Assembly: GCF_000003815.2 (NCBI RefSeq)
Contig: NC_049981.1
Coordinates: forward strand, 23,351,862-23,415,861
DNA from: Branchiostoma floridae
Lineage: Eukaryota; Chordata; Leptocardii; Amphioxiformes; Branchiostomatidae
DNA: 64,000 nt
Reading direction: 5' to 3'
Program-made: the position numbers and the translations under genes
Shown here: positions 23,466 through 34,565 of the stretch, piece after piece
Layout of the letters: each line of letters starts with the position of its first letter
Position numbering within the stretch: position 1 is the first letter of the stretch
Notes under the pieces: model-generated
What the model saw: the letters and a program-made list of their open reading frames with translations, nothing else
Databases searched by the model: none
What the model was told of the DNA's origin: nothing

Positions 23466-26400
23466 CTATAACTGTGGATGGACCAGCATCGCGGATACGG
23501 AGTCCTTGTACATAGACCTGGGGCACCTAACGCTGGTCATACCCACCACGTACGGCTGGTGCAGGTTCTCCTCCGGGTACCTGTACGGATTCTCCAGTTT
23601 CTGCTTGACGCAGTGGGCGCATGTGACGTACGTAGAGAACAGTGCCCCTGGCCACTCGCCTAACAGTTCTAATAGGTGTGTTAGCAGCGGCAAAGTCGCG
23701 TTCCACATCCGGAAAGCTTCTTTGATCTGTCCGCGCGTCGATAGGATCACTTCAACGTTCGCCCCGTCCTGTACGCGCTCTACGAGTAAGGGCACCCCGC
23801 CTCTGTACGCGACCATCCCGTCTTTCCAGTCTCTTCTCTCCTGTACCAAACGGTTTATCCTTGCAGACCAACGCTCAAGCAAGCCCGGTGGACAGAACCC
23901 GCGTATCTGACACCCTAACTGTAACTGTTCCCGGTGATTTGGGAGATCCTCTGACCAAATGTCGATGAGATCGGCTGGTTGAGAGGCTTGCTGGTAGCCA
24001 GGGAAATAGTGACAACTTGCAAACAGGACCTCTTGGACGCTGTCGTCTTTTACACTAAAACATAACTCACACGCCTCTAGGAGTGACACCAACGCTTTCT
24101 CGTCATGTATCTCTGACGAACAGGGTTTTAGCAGTCCCTCTAACAGTTTACTTGACAATAAGTTCATGTCCCTGAACACACTTATTGCATCTGTTAAGTC
24201 GTTCCATCTAACGTCTGGAAAGCGGATCTTGCCTTCTTTGAGGACGCTTTCCATGTTGGGGGTTAGGGCTTCTCTTATAACCCCTGCAAGCTTGCCTGGG
24301 TGGTGGAAAACATAGTCTGACAGGCTCGGGACATGCGGGAATCGTAAGAGCGTGCCGGTCAGTTGTAGGTGGTCTAGCGCGAGCCTTAGCTTCTCTATGT
24401 TCAGCCCTACCCTCTGGCCTAGCCTCACACATTCCCGCCATGTCAGCCACAGGCGAGGTTTCCGACGTTCGTCTTGTAGCACCTTCTGTAAGTCGCTCCA
24501 CGTTTGTGGGACTAGCCGCTTCATGACTGGGAACTTGTCTATGCTAGACACTTTAGACATCAGCTCGTTCTTTAGTTCTGTGATTCCCTGGATGTTTTTA
24601 CCCAGACCAACGGGCATGAGTTTGGGGAAAATTTCTAACCTGTTCTCCAGCAGTGCTTTAGCTTTGTCTCTTCTTTCTCGTACCCATTCCGGGAGTATGT
24701 CCTTCACCTTGATGCCAGGCTTGGATTGCTTCCCAGTCTTTTCCACGAGGATGTCTACCCTCTCTTCTTGGGCTTGGGCTTCTTGAAGCTGCCGTCGCTG
24801 TAAGACTTCGACCTGAGCCTGCACGTCCTCGCACCTGTCCCGTAGCTTCTCGGGCTTGCACTTGTCCGCGTGTGTACCGATCAAGAGCACCGTGCTTCCC
24901 GGCGAGCGCGCGTTCAGCAGGTCCAGCCAGTACCCGACGGCGTTGTAGAACCGCGAGGGGTTGTAGGACTGCATGTTGACGGTGACGATGTTGACAGCGC
25001 CGTCTGTCAGGAAGTGTTGGTACATCAGGTTGTAGAGCTGGTTGCCGCCGAAGTCGTAGACCTCGAACTCCAAGCCCATTTTCGTGTCCCACGTGTTGAT
25101 CTTGGTCACCCTCGTGCGGCTGGTTTGAGAGGCTGCTCTTGGGGGTTTTCCGTACATCAGACCGTAAACAAGACTGGTTTTCCCGGCAAGGCTGTCTCCA
25201 AAGACACAGAGTTTAATGCGTGGCGTGCGCACGACTTCTGTCCGCTGGAGTTGCTCCTGGTAGCTCCTGATGGCCACCATACCCGCATCACATATGCGTC
25301 TTGGAGGTTGCACTAGGGGGTTACCATGTGTATGAAGATGCCTGGCGCTCTTTAAACGCGGGAGTTTGCCAAAGTCGGCCGGTAGCACCTCCACGTTGTT
25401 GTCGCTGATGTTGAGATGAAACAGACTCTTCAAAGTACACAACCCCTCGGGTAAGAAGTCCATGTTGTTTCCCGACATGAGCAAGTACTCCAAGCTCTCT
25501 AGTTTCCCGATGTCGTCGGGTAGAGTGGTGAGTTGGTTGTGGTCTAAGTTTAGCATGACCAGTCGGGACAGTTTAAGAGCAGACGGCGGCAACTCTTTGA
25601 TCTCGTTTCCATACAAGATCATAGTTTTCAACTTCTGCAGCTTGTGGACATCGCCAGGTAGGTTTGTAAGTCTGTTGTAGCAGAGATTCAGCTTCTCCAA
25701 TGTACTGACTTCGATTACTTGTTTAGGAATCTCCGCAAATAAATTGAAGGAGAAATCTAACTCTTTGAGTCTAAGGGTGCCAAAAGTATCCGGAAGTGAC
25801 GTCAGTATCCCGCCGCGAACTGTCATGATNNNNNNNNNNNNNNNNNNNNNNNNNNNNNNNNNNNNNNNNNNNNNNNNNNNNNNNNNNNNNNNNNNNNNNN
25901 NNNNNNNNNNNNNNNNNNNNNNNNNNNNNTCCAAGGGAAAGACTTTGTAACCGTTTCGAGTTTTTGATATCACTTCGGTGAACGCACACAAGCGGGTTTC
26001 CCTGGACTCGTAGTTCCCTGAGTTGTGACAAGTTCCCCAATGTTTCTGGGAGAAAGGACAACTGGTTGTGGTCCATCAGTAAGTCAGTGAGTTGCCATAG
26101 TTTCTCGATGTTGTCTGGAACCACCGCTATCTTGTTTTGAGAGATGTTCAACTCCTTCAGCTGCGTGAGGGACAAGATGGCCGACGGAAACACAGCGAAC
26201 TTGTTTCCGCGCAAGTCAAGTACCCGGATGGTTGTGAGGAGACCGAATCTTTCCGGAAGGGACGAGAGTTCATTTTGGTAAAGATGCAGCCCGACCAGCC
26301 GCTGGAATGTCAGTACCACGGACGGCAACACTTTCAGACTATTGCTGGCAAGTCTCAGTTCTTTCAGACGCGTGAGGAAGCGTAGTTGTTGAGGCAACAG

Positions 26401-26559
26401 AGCCAAGTCGTTGTTGGAGAGATCTAAGACTTCGACGTCTCGGAGTTGGACGACTTCCTCCGGGACGGCCTTGAAGCCCCGGCTGCGGAGGTCAGCGCGA
26501 ATGACCTTGGGGGTGACGAGGTACCGCTTGTCTGCCAGCCGCCATGATGAATATGCCAT
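23466..26559 (-). CDS. LRR-Roc-COR (ROCO family, MFHAS1/MASL1-like) GTPase, interrupted by a gap
   Basis: One large coding exon. The start Met (MAYSSWRLADKRYLVTPK) at 26559 leads to leucine-rich repeats (for example LDLSNNDLALLPQQLRFLTR). After the 100-N gap (25830-25929) about six more LRRs follow, then a Roc GTPase domain with P-loop GDSLAGKTS (about 25177-25205), DFGGNQ as G3 and THADK as G4, then a COR-like C-terminal half to the stop at 23466. Total length is about 1,050 aa, like human MFHAS1. ROCO proteins are GTPases that act in signalling; MFHAS1 is linked to innate immune signalling, but no specific role can be read here. No kinase domain follows, which separates it from LRRK. The two halves lie in different frames only because the gap length is nominal. 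A 5' UTR intron ends at the acceptor before 26630. Confidence 0.88.
25830..25929. other. Assembly gap (100 N) inside the LRR region
   Basis: The run of N begins and ends exactly on a codon boundary of the flanking frames, so the missing sequence should be a multiple of three, not 100. Confidence 0.95.
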
Positions 26560-26586
26560 GACGTCACGGGCAGATACTACGTCACA

Positions 26587-26633
26587 TCAGTCCACCTTGG
26601 GGTACCTCCACAACGTCATGGTATATAGCACTG
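26587..26633 (-). promoter_or_regulatory. 5' UTR acceptor and upstream ORF of the LRR-Roc-COR gene
   Basis: On the minus strand a strong polypyrimidine acceptor (CTTCTTTCTTTACAG) precedes 26630. A 10-codon upstream ORF (26619-26587, ATG to TGA) sits between it and the main start. A full CRE-type TGACGTCA (26559-26566) overlaps the main start codon. Confidence 0.5.
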
Positions 26634-27100
26634 TAAAGAAAGAAGTTAGATGATTAACTTCATGATATTGTTGAAGAGTATCAAATTTCTTATGACACGA
26701 AAAATTCAACATTTTGATTGTATAAACAGATTTAAAAACAGTATCATCACCCATCATACATACTTGTGTCAAACATGCACGTTTCTCCTGTTATCGACCA
26801 GTAACGACCTAAGATGTCATACTTTCGGCGTCACAAGACATTTCTGCTCCGTGGGGTATTGCGTATGCTTGGAGTCAGAGATAGGGCTAGGGATGGCCTC
26901 CACAGCGCAACCCCTCCCCAAAAAATCTGCTCAGACTAGCCTCGCGGGAAAATAGTAGAAATCGGCCAAAATAGAGCCTGATGGAGGCCTGCTCAAACTT
27001 CTGCTTGAATTTTTTTTAAATAACTGCTCCCCACTTGCACGAGCTGTAACGACCTTCTTTCCCATTGGGTATGCTGCATTGGAAACCCCCAAACGGTGTC

Positions 27101-27119
27101 GGGTTAGGGTTAGGGTTAG
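27101..27119. repeat. Short interstitial telomere-type repeat
   Basis: Three copies of GGGTTA in a row plus one base; too short to imply a telomere. Confidence 0.9.
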
Positions 27120-27278
27120 ACAGCTGGGACAAAATTTTGGCTTGACACCGGCTCGATAACTAACACAGTAGCTCGCAAAAAACTATGATAGCGACAAAAA
27201 ATCATCTGTCTTATAGCCAGTCTCATATCGTTGAGAATATAATCGTTACCCAGTAGCTAGATCTAAGTTGGGCTAAAT

Positions 27279-27380
27279 NNNNNNNNNNNNNNNNNNNNNN
27301 NNNNNNNNNNNNNNNNNNNNNNNNNNNNNNNNNNNNNNNNNNNNNNNNNNNNNNNNNNNNNNNNNNNNNNNNNNNNNNNN
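27279..27380. other. Assembly gap (102 N)
   Basis: Run of N. Confidence 0.99.
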
Positions 27381-28823
27381 TTGTAATCAGTACATAATGG
27401 ACAGAGGAAACGGATGAGCTTTGTGATACGTAAACCATTGTGACATGTATTCTACATGTAGTCGTGTCAAGCAATTATTTACGTGCCAGTAAACTCCAAT
27501 AGATGTAGTGTTGGGAATAGGATGCTGCGACAAAATGCAAAGGAACGGAAACATTGAAACACGGAGCCAAGGATTATAACCTCTGCGTGAACCTTTGTGC
27601 GGTTTCTTTTCAGATGTAGAACTGGCTGCGGCCAGAGCACTTCCAAAAGTCTGAAATATGATACATGTTACCCTGTCCTTCCAAAAGATCGATCTACGGT
27701 CCGACATGTCACAAACACGTGGCGAACACAGCCCATAGTACACTGTTCTGCTACAAGTTCTTATACTTGTTCTGTTTTGCGACGGAGTAGACGTTTTGGC
27801 TTCAATACAGATACACAACACAAACAACCTAAGCATAGTAATGCTTACAAAAGAGGTCATATCAGTCATTGTCACAAATGTTATTGCGTATTTTTGTGTG
27901 AATGGTTGCATGTAACGTACGTTTGATGCTCCAAAACATCATTAGTAGCGCTAGGCAGCAGCTTCGTTCATAAACGTTTTGAAAGTGCTTTGTAAACACA
28001 CAGGTGGTGTGCCTAAAAGAGTAGTACATAGTATCCACGACACAGCGGCGACAGGGAACGTGTTATGAAGTTATTGGTACAAGAGATATTGGCATAATAT
28101 TATATGTTCTGCATTGGTTCGGTAAATCTAGCATTTGTCCGCAGACGATATAGTTTTGTAGTACTAGTAGACTTACTGCAGCTGTCAACCTTCCAACGAG
28201 CATATCCCGAACGGAGTGAATGTAGGACATCTCGCTTTCACGTGTATCTTGTAATGGAAGATGTTGTCATGATAGAACATCGGAAGAACTATTGTTGCGC
28301 GATTTTTATCATTTGCGATTTTCTTAAAAAAATATCGCGTTTTAATAAGAAAAACTAAGAACTGTTTACCTCTCAACGAAATCCTTGCATACTAACTACA
28401 CAATGCGTTACTATTTACGAAGAATGAATACCCCCTCCTCCCCCTTAACAAAAGCTAAGCCATATGCTTTGCTAATAACCACTTACTCCATATGTCAACC
28501 GTGAAGATACCACATTAGTAAATACATCTGCTGGTCAGTTATAGCGCGTCTTAGAAATCTTACCTCCGTTCGTGGTTCTTGCAGGTTCGGTCTCGCCTCC
28601 ATGAGTGTGAGTTTGTGTGCACGCAGTAGCTTTCCTGGCTGTGCTACCTACAACACCCCTTCTTGGTCACCCGCGTTACTATGTACGGTGATATTCTACC
28701 CTCCTCACACCGGGCTACCTGAAGCCGGCCTATACAGTCATTCCATCCAATTCCCTTTGTGTTATACCCTGCGCGTGAACTGTATACTATCGGACCGCGG
28801 TCACCTATTGTATGGGTCAGCAG

Positions 28824-29260
28824 TAGGGGTGGGTACCGGTACAGAAAATTCAGGTCCAGGTCCAGTTCAGGTCCAAAGGATCAGGTCCAGGTCCGGACCT
28901 GAACCTGGACCTGATTCAGTATGACACATACCAAAGGTCCATTTCACTACAAAGAAATCTGTTTGGTGGAGTATCAGACTTACACTACCGTTACTTTTAA
29001 AATCCTACAACGCTAACTGCACCTGTACGATTGACTGTAAAACTTGGTAGAAATTACTATAAACTCTACTCTACTTCACTCTTGTTATTTTCTTCAACCT
29101 GCAAGCGCCAAAACGTGTGAATGTCTGATAAAATAATCTGTTAATTTTCTAATAGGTCCAACATCCGGTCCGCCTAATTTCTTTAGGTCCGGTTTTTCTG
29201 GACCGGTCCACTAAGAAAAACCGGTTTTGTACCGGTACGCTGTACCGATACCCAGCCCTA
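28824..29260. mobile_element. 437-bp hAT-type MITE with perfect 8-bp target duplication
   Basis: The left end TAGGGGTGGGTACCGGTACAG matches the inverted right end CTGTACCGATACCCAGCCCTA in 19 of 21 positions. GTCAGCAG flanks both sides exactly (28816-28823 and 29261-29268). The left third contains repeated CAGGTCCAGGTCC in both orientations (28850-28918). There is no reading frame for a transposase. The 8-bp duplication and the TAGGG end indicate the hAT superfamily. Confidence 0.92.
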
Positions 29261-29268
29261 GTCAGCAG

Positions 29269-30290
29269 TGCTAGGGTTACCCGTCTCAATGTAGCAAACC
29301 TTTACCCTCCACGGAGATTTGTGTTTGCTTACAGATTCTTCAATCGGTGGAAAGAAAGGCTACTATTTTTTCAAGTTGACCGGCACGTAGTTAGAAACGA
29401 CCTAGCCGAAAGCTACACAAAGACTTGTGTTGGTAAAGCTTGCCAGTGCAGTGGGGAGGGATCTAGTTTGGCTAGGACGTGAGGCAAATAACATTAAGTA
29501 TGTTTACATGTAAACAGTGCGAAAGGCACAGTCAACTCGTCTGATTCACAACGTGTCACTCTAAAGCAGAGAAAGAATAAAGCACAAGTGCATTTAATAG
29601 GCTATCAAATGGTACATACTACAATGTAGATGTACAATGTAAAGGTAAAGCAATCGTCCTGAACTGCAATGATGCTTCTTTATGTTAACCGGTATTGTGC
29701 AATGCTGCCTTGCTTTGGCTCGCGTTTTCAGCCAAGCACACCACAGGGCTTAAAATTCATTTTTGGGAGTAGCCCTACCACCCAACTTAAAAAAATAATT
29801 GGGTGCTCCTGCACTACATAAAACAGTGGAATGTCACAAAATCCTATTTTCAATTTGCCCCAATTCTAACTTCAAATTCTTGAAAAAGAACTATGACAGA
29901 TATTCTATCATTTTTCTAACACTAAGATGTCGAGAATATGGTATATACTAATATGCTTCGAAATTTTCACATACATAAACTTGACCTACTCTTCTTGATA
30001 CAATGTACTAGCAAGCGTACTGGGTTCTTACACAGCGGAGGTTTGGTACCAGAGACTAGCACCTGAAGCTCCCTCATATATACTTTTAGAAAAGGGGCAT
30101 AGAAACCTAGAAACATCGACTTGATTTATAAATGGTGACTTATGTAACATGAATTCTAACATATTCAATATATAATGTATTTCAAAAATATTACAAATGT
30201 TAAAGTTTAAACCCTGATGAAGTAATTTAAATAAAGCAATTCTGTTCCTTTAGAAATGATGACATTGCTTGCAACAGTGATTAGTGTTAT
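29269..30290. other. Intergenic, with a truncated relative of the 11.6-kb MITE
   Basis: From 29744 (CAGGGCTTAAAATTCATTTT) to about 29980 the sequence resembles the MITE at 11556-11886, sharing TTTCTAACACTWAGATGTC and ACATACATAAAC, but it lacks the right end. The rest has no recognisable content. Confidence 0.6.
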
Positions 30291-30371
30291 GAGTTTCTCT
30301 TCTAAAGCTGCTGTGCTGGTGCATGGTCTGTTTGTGAAAGGTGTCCACTGTCCCTGTATGCTGGGGTTCTC
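30291..30371. pseudogene. Displaced identical copy of the MRPL43 3' end
   Basis: 81 bp are identical to 30989-31069, the last coding exon of MRPL43. The copy lacks the stop codon context and the upstream half of the exon. It lies about 700 bp downstream in the same orientation. It is either a very recent duplication or an assembly (haplotype) artefact. Confidence 0.85.
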
Positions 30372-30970
30372 CAACAGTGGTCAATCACACATACAGTTCA
30401 CAGTCATGTTTTAGCCTCTAAGGACATATTTTAGAACTTCTTTTTTTCTAAAACATAGTAGGATAGTAAGAAAGAAGAAGACAAGGTTGGTGACACTTTA
30501 AATTTGCTTAGGGCTGTAAAAATTTTCACCGTTGCTCCAACCTTTTTCGGAAAACAATCAAAGAAACAGCAAATTGAATTGGTGTGTCATACTTATAATG
30601 GTAGACAGTTGACTTCAATGTCGTACCAAAATACAGAGCATACTTATCTATTTCACTGATGTGCATTTCAATTATTCTGACGCACCGATGTGCATATCAT
30701 TACAATTGTTATTCATTCACTCACTCACTCAGTCCCTTAGCTTGTAGTAGCCGTAGGGACAGTCTGTCATTGTCAGGGCACAAATGCATTTCTGGAAATT
30801 CTGCAACCTGTGATTAAAATGTCAAAACCAGAAAGATGCACAAAAAACAGACAATTGAAAGTAATAATCATGCACATAAATCTTATTTTTTCCTCTTTAA
30901 TATGCTTTATACACATATATTGAACTGAAAGTCTATCTTAACTGATTATCATTTACACATTAGTAAGTCC

Positions 30971-32777
30971 TCATTTAGATAGTGTTTTGAGTTTCTCTTC
31001 TAAAGCTGCTGTGCTGGTGCATGGTCTGTTTGTGAAAGGTGTCCACTGTCCCTGTATGCTGGGGTTCTCTGTATGTTGAGTCTTACGTAGACGGATCAAC
31101 GGCAGTCCTGACCGCCAGACCAGCGACTGTACATGTTGCTGTATCTCCTCTGCTGATTTCTTATCGATGAATAAGGTGTGGATCTCACCATTCACTGTAA
31201 AAAACAAACAAAGGTAATATGGAATTATGTCCAGTTGCTGTTAAAGAGAGATTCCATGTACTTCATGATTTTTAATCATACTTCTTTTGTATCGCACCTT
31301 CACAGTTGGCTTCTATTACAACAAAAAATGCAGTTAAAAATACTTCATTTTTGCAAGTACCCTAAAACCACTTACAGCAAAACACCCCAAAAGAACTATT
31401 GTAAATCTTGAAAAATTTTGCAGTGTTTATAGTTTTACAGTGACCTCTCCAAAACTATGGCTCTGTAAATAGGCATTTTCATTTTTTTTACTACCGTAGT
31501 AATTTTAAACAATTCTTTTAACCACAAACTTTAAACACAGTGAAATCCCACTTTCCCTCCTACTACAAAAATAAATCTTCATGATAATATATGAATTTAC
31601 AGTACAGATAAACAGAATGTAATCTTTGAATACTCACAATACTCAGCTACTATCCGAGCGTGTATCTCAGGCTTGGGGGTGACATACACCACAACTCCTG
31701 GGTTTGATGCTGCAAAGTCTAGTAGATGGTTCTCTACATAATCTCTGTGGAAAACACACAAAGAAAGGTGTCATAGTGAGTTAGAACATTTGCTGTAGTT
31801 GAACAAGAACAACTTTTAGTACTGATGTCATTAACTTATGTGTGCAAATGTATCTAATTATTTATGTATTGACTATAAGGTTTAATAGTACCAGTAACCA
31901 GTTAGTATTATGTTTGTCTTCTTCAACTTCTTGTATTACTGGTATTGCAGGGCAATTATTCAATTGTGTATTGTCTACATGATACTCTTGTATTGAGTTG
32001 AATGTCATTCAGTTTATATTAAATTCAAGACTTATATTTGGAATTTGAGGTTTTTTTAAACTAAACAAAGCTCTGGGTGGAAAACCCTGCATTTCAAGGG
32101 TCAAAGGTCAATAATTCTTGCTGTAGGCATTCAGTTTCAACAAGGTTGATTCTTATACGGCAGGGACAGTATATTACTGTCTTATCAATACATAACACAG
32201 TGTACAAAATACTTTTCTAAGCCGGGTTTCACAGTGTGCAACCTGGGGCAAAAACTAGGTTGCACAACTGAATTTCAAGTTGCATCACTAGAATTCACTA
32301 TTACAAATGTCCATCTGCCAAGAAATCTGCAATTACTGACATGTTTGACTGCTATGAAACGGAGCTGCCTCGGTCCATTTATTTCTTCCAAAAACAAAAT
32401 CGAGTTCTGAGGCTCAAAATTCAAGTTGCACCCTGTGCAACCTGAGTTTAGAAGTAAGTTGCACCAAGCAAAAAGTGGTTGCAATGTGCAAGTGTGCAAG
32501 TGGGTATTTTGCACACTGCATAACACCACCATAAGCATTTCATAGAATGGTCCGTAGGGGTCAAATTTCCATGCCCCCCTCCCCATAAAACTTTTTGGTG
32601 TCACAAGTGACAAACAAATACAGACCTGGCGCCCCTACTTTGAACGCTGGCCTTGCAGAACTTCAGGGTTATTCTCTGCAGCTGACAAACGTAGCGACCT
32701 GTACCGTTCTGGAGTACGGACTTGAGAAACCCACTGGTGACGGTACGGCCTGTGGCACCGACTATGTGATTCGCCAT
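30971..32777 (-). CDS. MRPL43: Mitochondrial ribosomal protein L43
   Basis: Protein of the mitochondrial large ribosomal subunit (L51/S25/CI-B8 thioredoxin-like domain family). Three coding exons: 32626-32777, 31638-31744 and 30971-31194. Phases are 2 and 1 and close to 160 aa; human MRPL43 is 159. The N-terminus reads [20 protein letters not shown] and [20 protein letters not shown]; the middle exon has [13 protein letters not shown]; the last exon has [20 protein letters not shown] and [13 protein letters not shown], a family hallmark. Donors are GTCTGT and GTGAGT and acceptors TTCCACAG and TTTTACAG; the first donor is weak but its phase fits. The gene is divergent from the ING gene 415 bp away. 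No polyadenylation signal was settled. Confidence 0.95.
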
Positions 32778-33192
32778 GACTTCACATGGACCTCCCCGCG
32801 CTCTCAGATGACCTTCTGCAAATTTAAATAAAGGAATGTTTCATCTAAACAGGGGTATTGAAATTTTGATGCTTCTCATATTTCAGTAAAATTAACAGTA
32901 ATTATTGCAAACTTTATGATAAATTCTTTGAAATATTATAAATATATAATGTGTGTATTTTGATTATCTAAAGGACTTTTAAGTCATCAGACTTATAACG
33001 ATTTTTTTCATACCCTGACACGAAAGCCCTAAAAATTATATGGTTTCATCTAAATTTCCCATCATGCAACACGCGCGCGAGCTTTGTTTCCGAAGGCGGC
33101 CATTTTGGTGTTGTGTGGGGGAAAAGGCGAGTGGATGCTTTCTAGGGTTGTGCTTTTTTCTCGCCCCTAACTAAGCGGCTTTCTCTTAAGTC
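32778..33192. promoter_or_regulatory. Divergent MRPL43/ING promoter
   Basis: 415 bp lie between the two start codons. TTTCCCATCATGC at 33055-33067 resembles a ZNF143 site, and GCCATTTTGG at 33099-33108 fits YY1 (GCCATNTT). GC content rises from 33060 toward the ING start. No TATA box is seen. Confidence 0.55.
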
Positions 33193-34565
33193 ATGCCGGG
33201 CAACGAGGACGGCGGCAGCAAGGGCCTGACTCCCCGGGTCGTGGACGAGCTGTGCGCGGTGACGTACGTGGAAGACTACCTGGACTGTATCGAGTCGCTG
33301 CCGGACGACTTGCAACGGAACGTTTCTCAACTCAGAGAGATTGACGCCCAATTTCAGGGTAGGTTAACAACAACAAGGTTACACTACCACCTTATGTAGT
33401 TGTCAAGGACTTCTTAACCCAATTTTCCTCTTGCCTCTCGGTCCCTACAGCCTGTGTAATGCAACCGGTATTAGCGGGAAGCTGTCGTATGCAAAATTAC
33501 TAGTAAAATCGTACTCCATTGTCTTTATTTGTCCAAAAATATTCTAATTTTCAACGTTCCATCATTTGGAAGCACTAGTACTCATTCCCACACTGCTTTA
33601 ACATGTAGAAGTGGACAGTACCCAACAAGAATAACTTTAGCTAGGCCATAGTTTCGATGCTATACTATCTATTGCCTACTACAACTAGTAGTATTACGTA
33701 CAAGTATGGCTATAGAAATTCTCAGAATTCTCAGAAATATTTTATCTTATGAAGTAATTTCACAATGTGACATGGAATAGCACAAAACACTCTACACACA
33801 TAGAAGCTAACACAAAAACATCCTCTAATTTTAGGCTAAAATGGCTTTTTGGATTGACTGTTTTCCTTGTATTTTTCTTCTGCAGAAGTCATGAAGGAGA
33901 TTGAGGAAAGCCAAGAGCGCTACGTGAACGAGAGTGATCCCATCGTCCGGCGCCGTAAGCTGATCCAAATCCAGCGCGGATTGGTGAAGAGCCAAGAGCT
34001 GGGCGACGAGAAGCTCCAGCTGGTGTCCGCCATGGTGGATATGGTGGAGAACCGGGCGCGACAGCTGGACGAGGACCAGAGGAACCTGGACGCCGGCAAG
34101 GACACCGACCACCCGCCCGAAATCGTCAAGCCCGAGCAGCCTCCGGAGAGGAACAACAAACGTTCGCGGCGGCAGCGTAGCCACGAGAAGCGAGAGGCGC
34201 AGGACAAGGACATTCCCAGCGACAATCCCAAACCCGTCAAGAAGAAAAAGCGGTCGAAGGCAAAGGCGGAAAAGCAGCGCGAAGAGCGGGAGAGCTCGCC
34301 GTCCGAGCTCGCCATCGATCCGAACGAACCCAGATACTGTCTGTGTAACCAGGTTTCCTACGGAGAAATGATAGGCTGTGACAATGAGGAGTGTGAGATC
34401 GAGTGGTTCCACTTCGACTGTGTCTCACTCCACAACAAACCTAAGGGCAAGTGGTACTGTCCCAAGTGTCGCGGGGACAAGGCCACGGAAAGAGGGCCTG
34501 GCATCGACAAGAAAAGCCACGGACATGATGCAGACGAGAAGAAAAAACGAGGCGGTAATAGGTAG
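33193..34565 (+). CDS. ING1: ING1/ING2-type PHD-finger chromatin protein
   Basis: Inhibitor-of-growth family member; these bind H3K4me3 through the PHD finger and recruit Sin3/HDAC or other chromatin complexes in the nucleus. Two coding exons: 33193-33358 (donor GTAGGT) and 33886-34565 (acceptor TTCTGCAG), phase 1, 281 aa; human ING1b is 279 and ING2 280. Residues about 20-110 form the helical ING domain ([20 protein letters not shown]). A lysine-rich nuclear signal follows ([15 protein letters not shown]). The PHD finger starts at about residue 207 with [19 protein letters not shown], then WFHFDC and WYCPKC, so the C4HC3 ligands are complete. The C-terminus is basic. It probably represents the single ancestor-type ING1/2; vertebrate paralog assignment is not possible. 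AATAAA at 35868-35873 is a candidate 3' end. Confidence 0.95.

Larger units (their letters stand above)
26634..28815. other. Gene-poor stretch left of the hAT MITE
   Basis: No supportable gene. It contains an interstitial GGGTTA run (27101-27119) and a gap (27279-27380). Frames at 28601-28924 have no recognisable similarity and read into the transposon. Confidence 0.5.

Noticed and set aside
24208-25316. Additional long frames across the ROCO gene on both strands
   Set aside because: GC-rich shadows of the real coding frame, which contains the LRR and Roc motifs.
27101-27119. Telomere or chromosome-fusion scar
   Set aside because: Only three GGGTTA units; chance or a microsatellite is sufficient.
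28601-28924. 107-codon frame at 28.6 kb
   Set aside because: Its C-terminal third is translated transposon repeat; no conserved feature.
33831-34428. 193- and 131-codon antisense frames over the ING exon
   Set aside because: Leu/Ser-rich antisense shadows of the ING coding exon.
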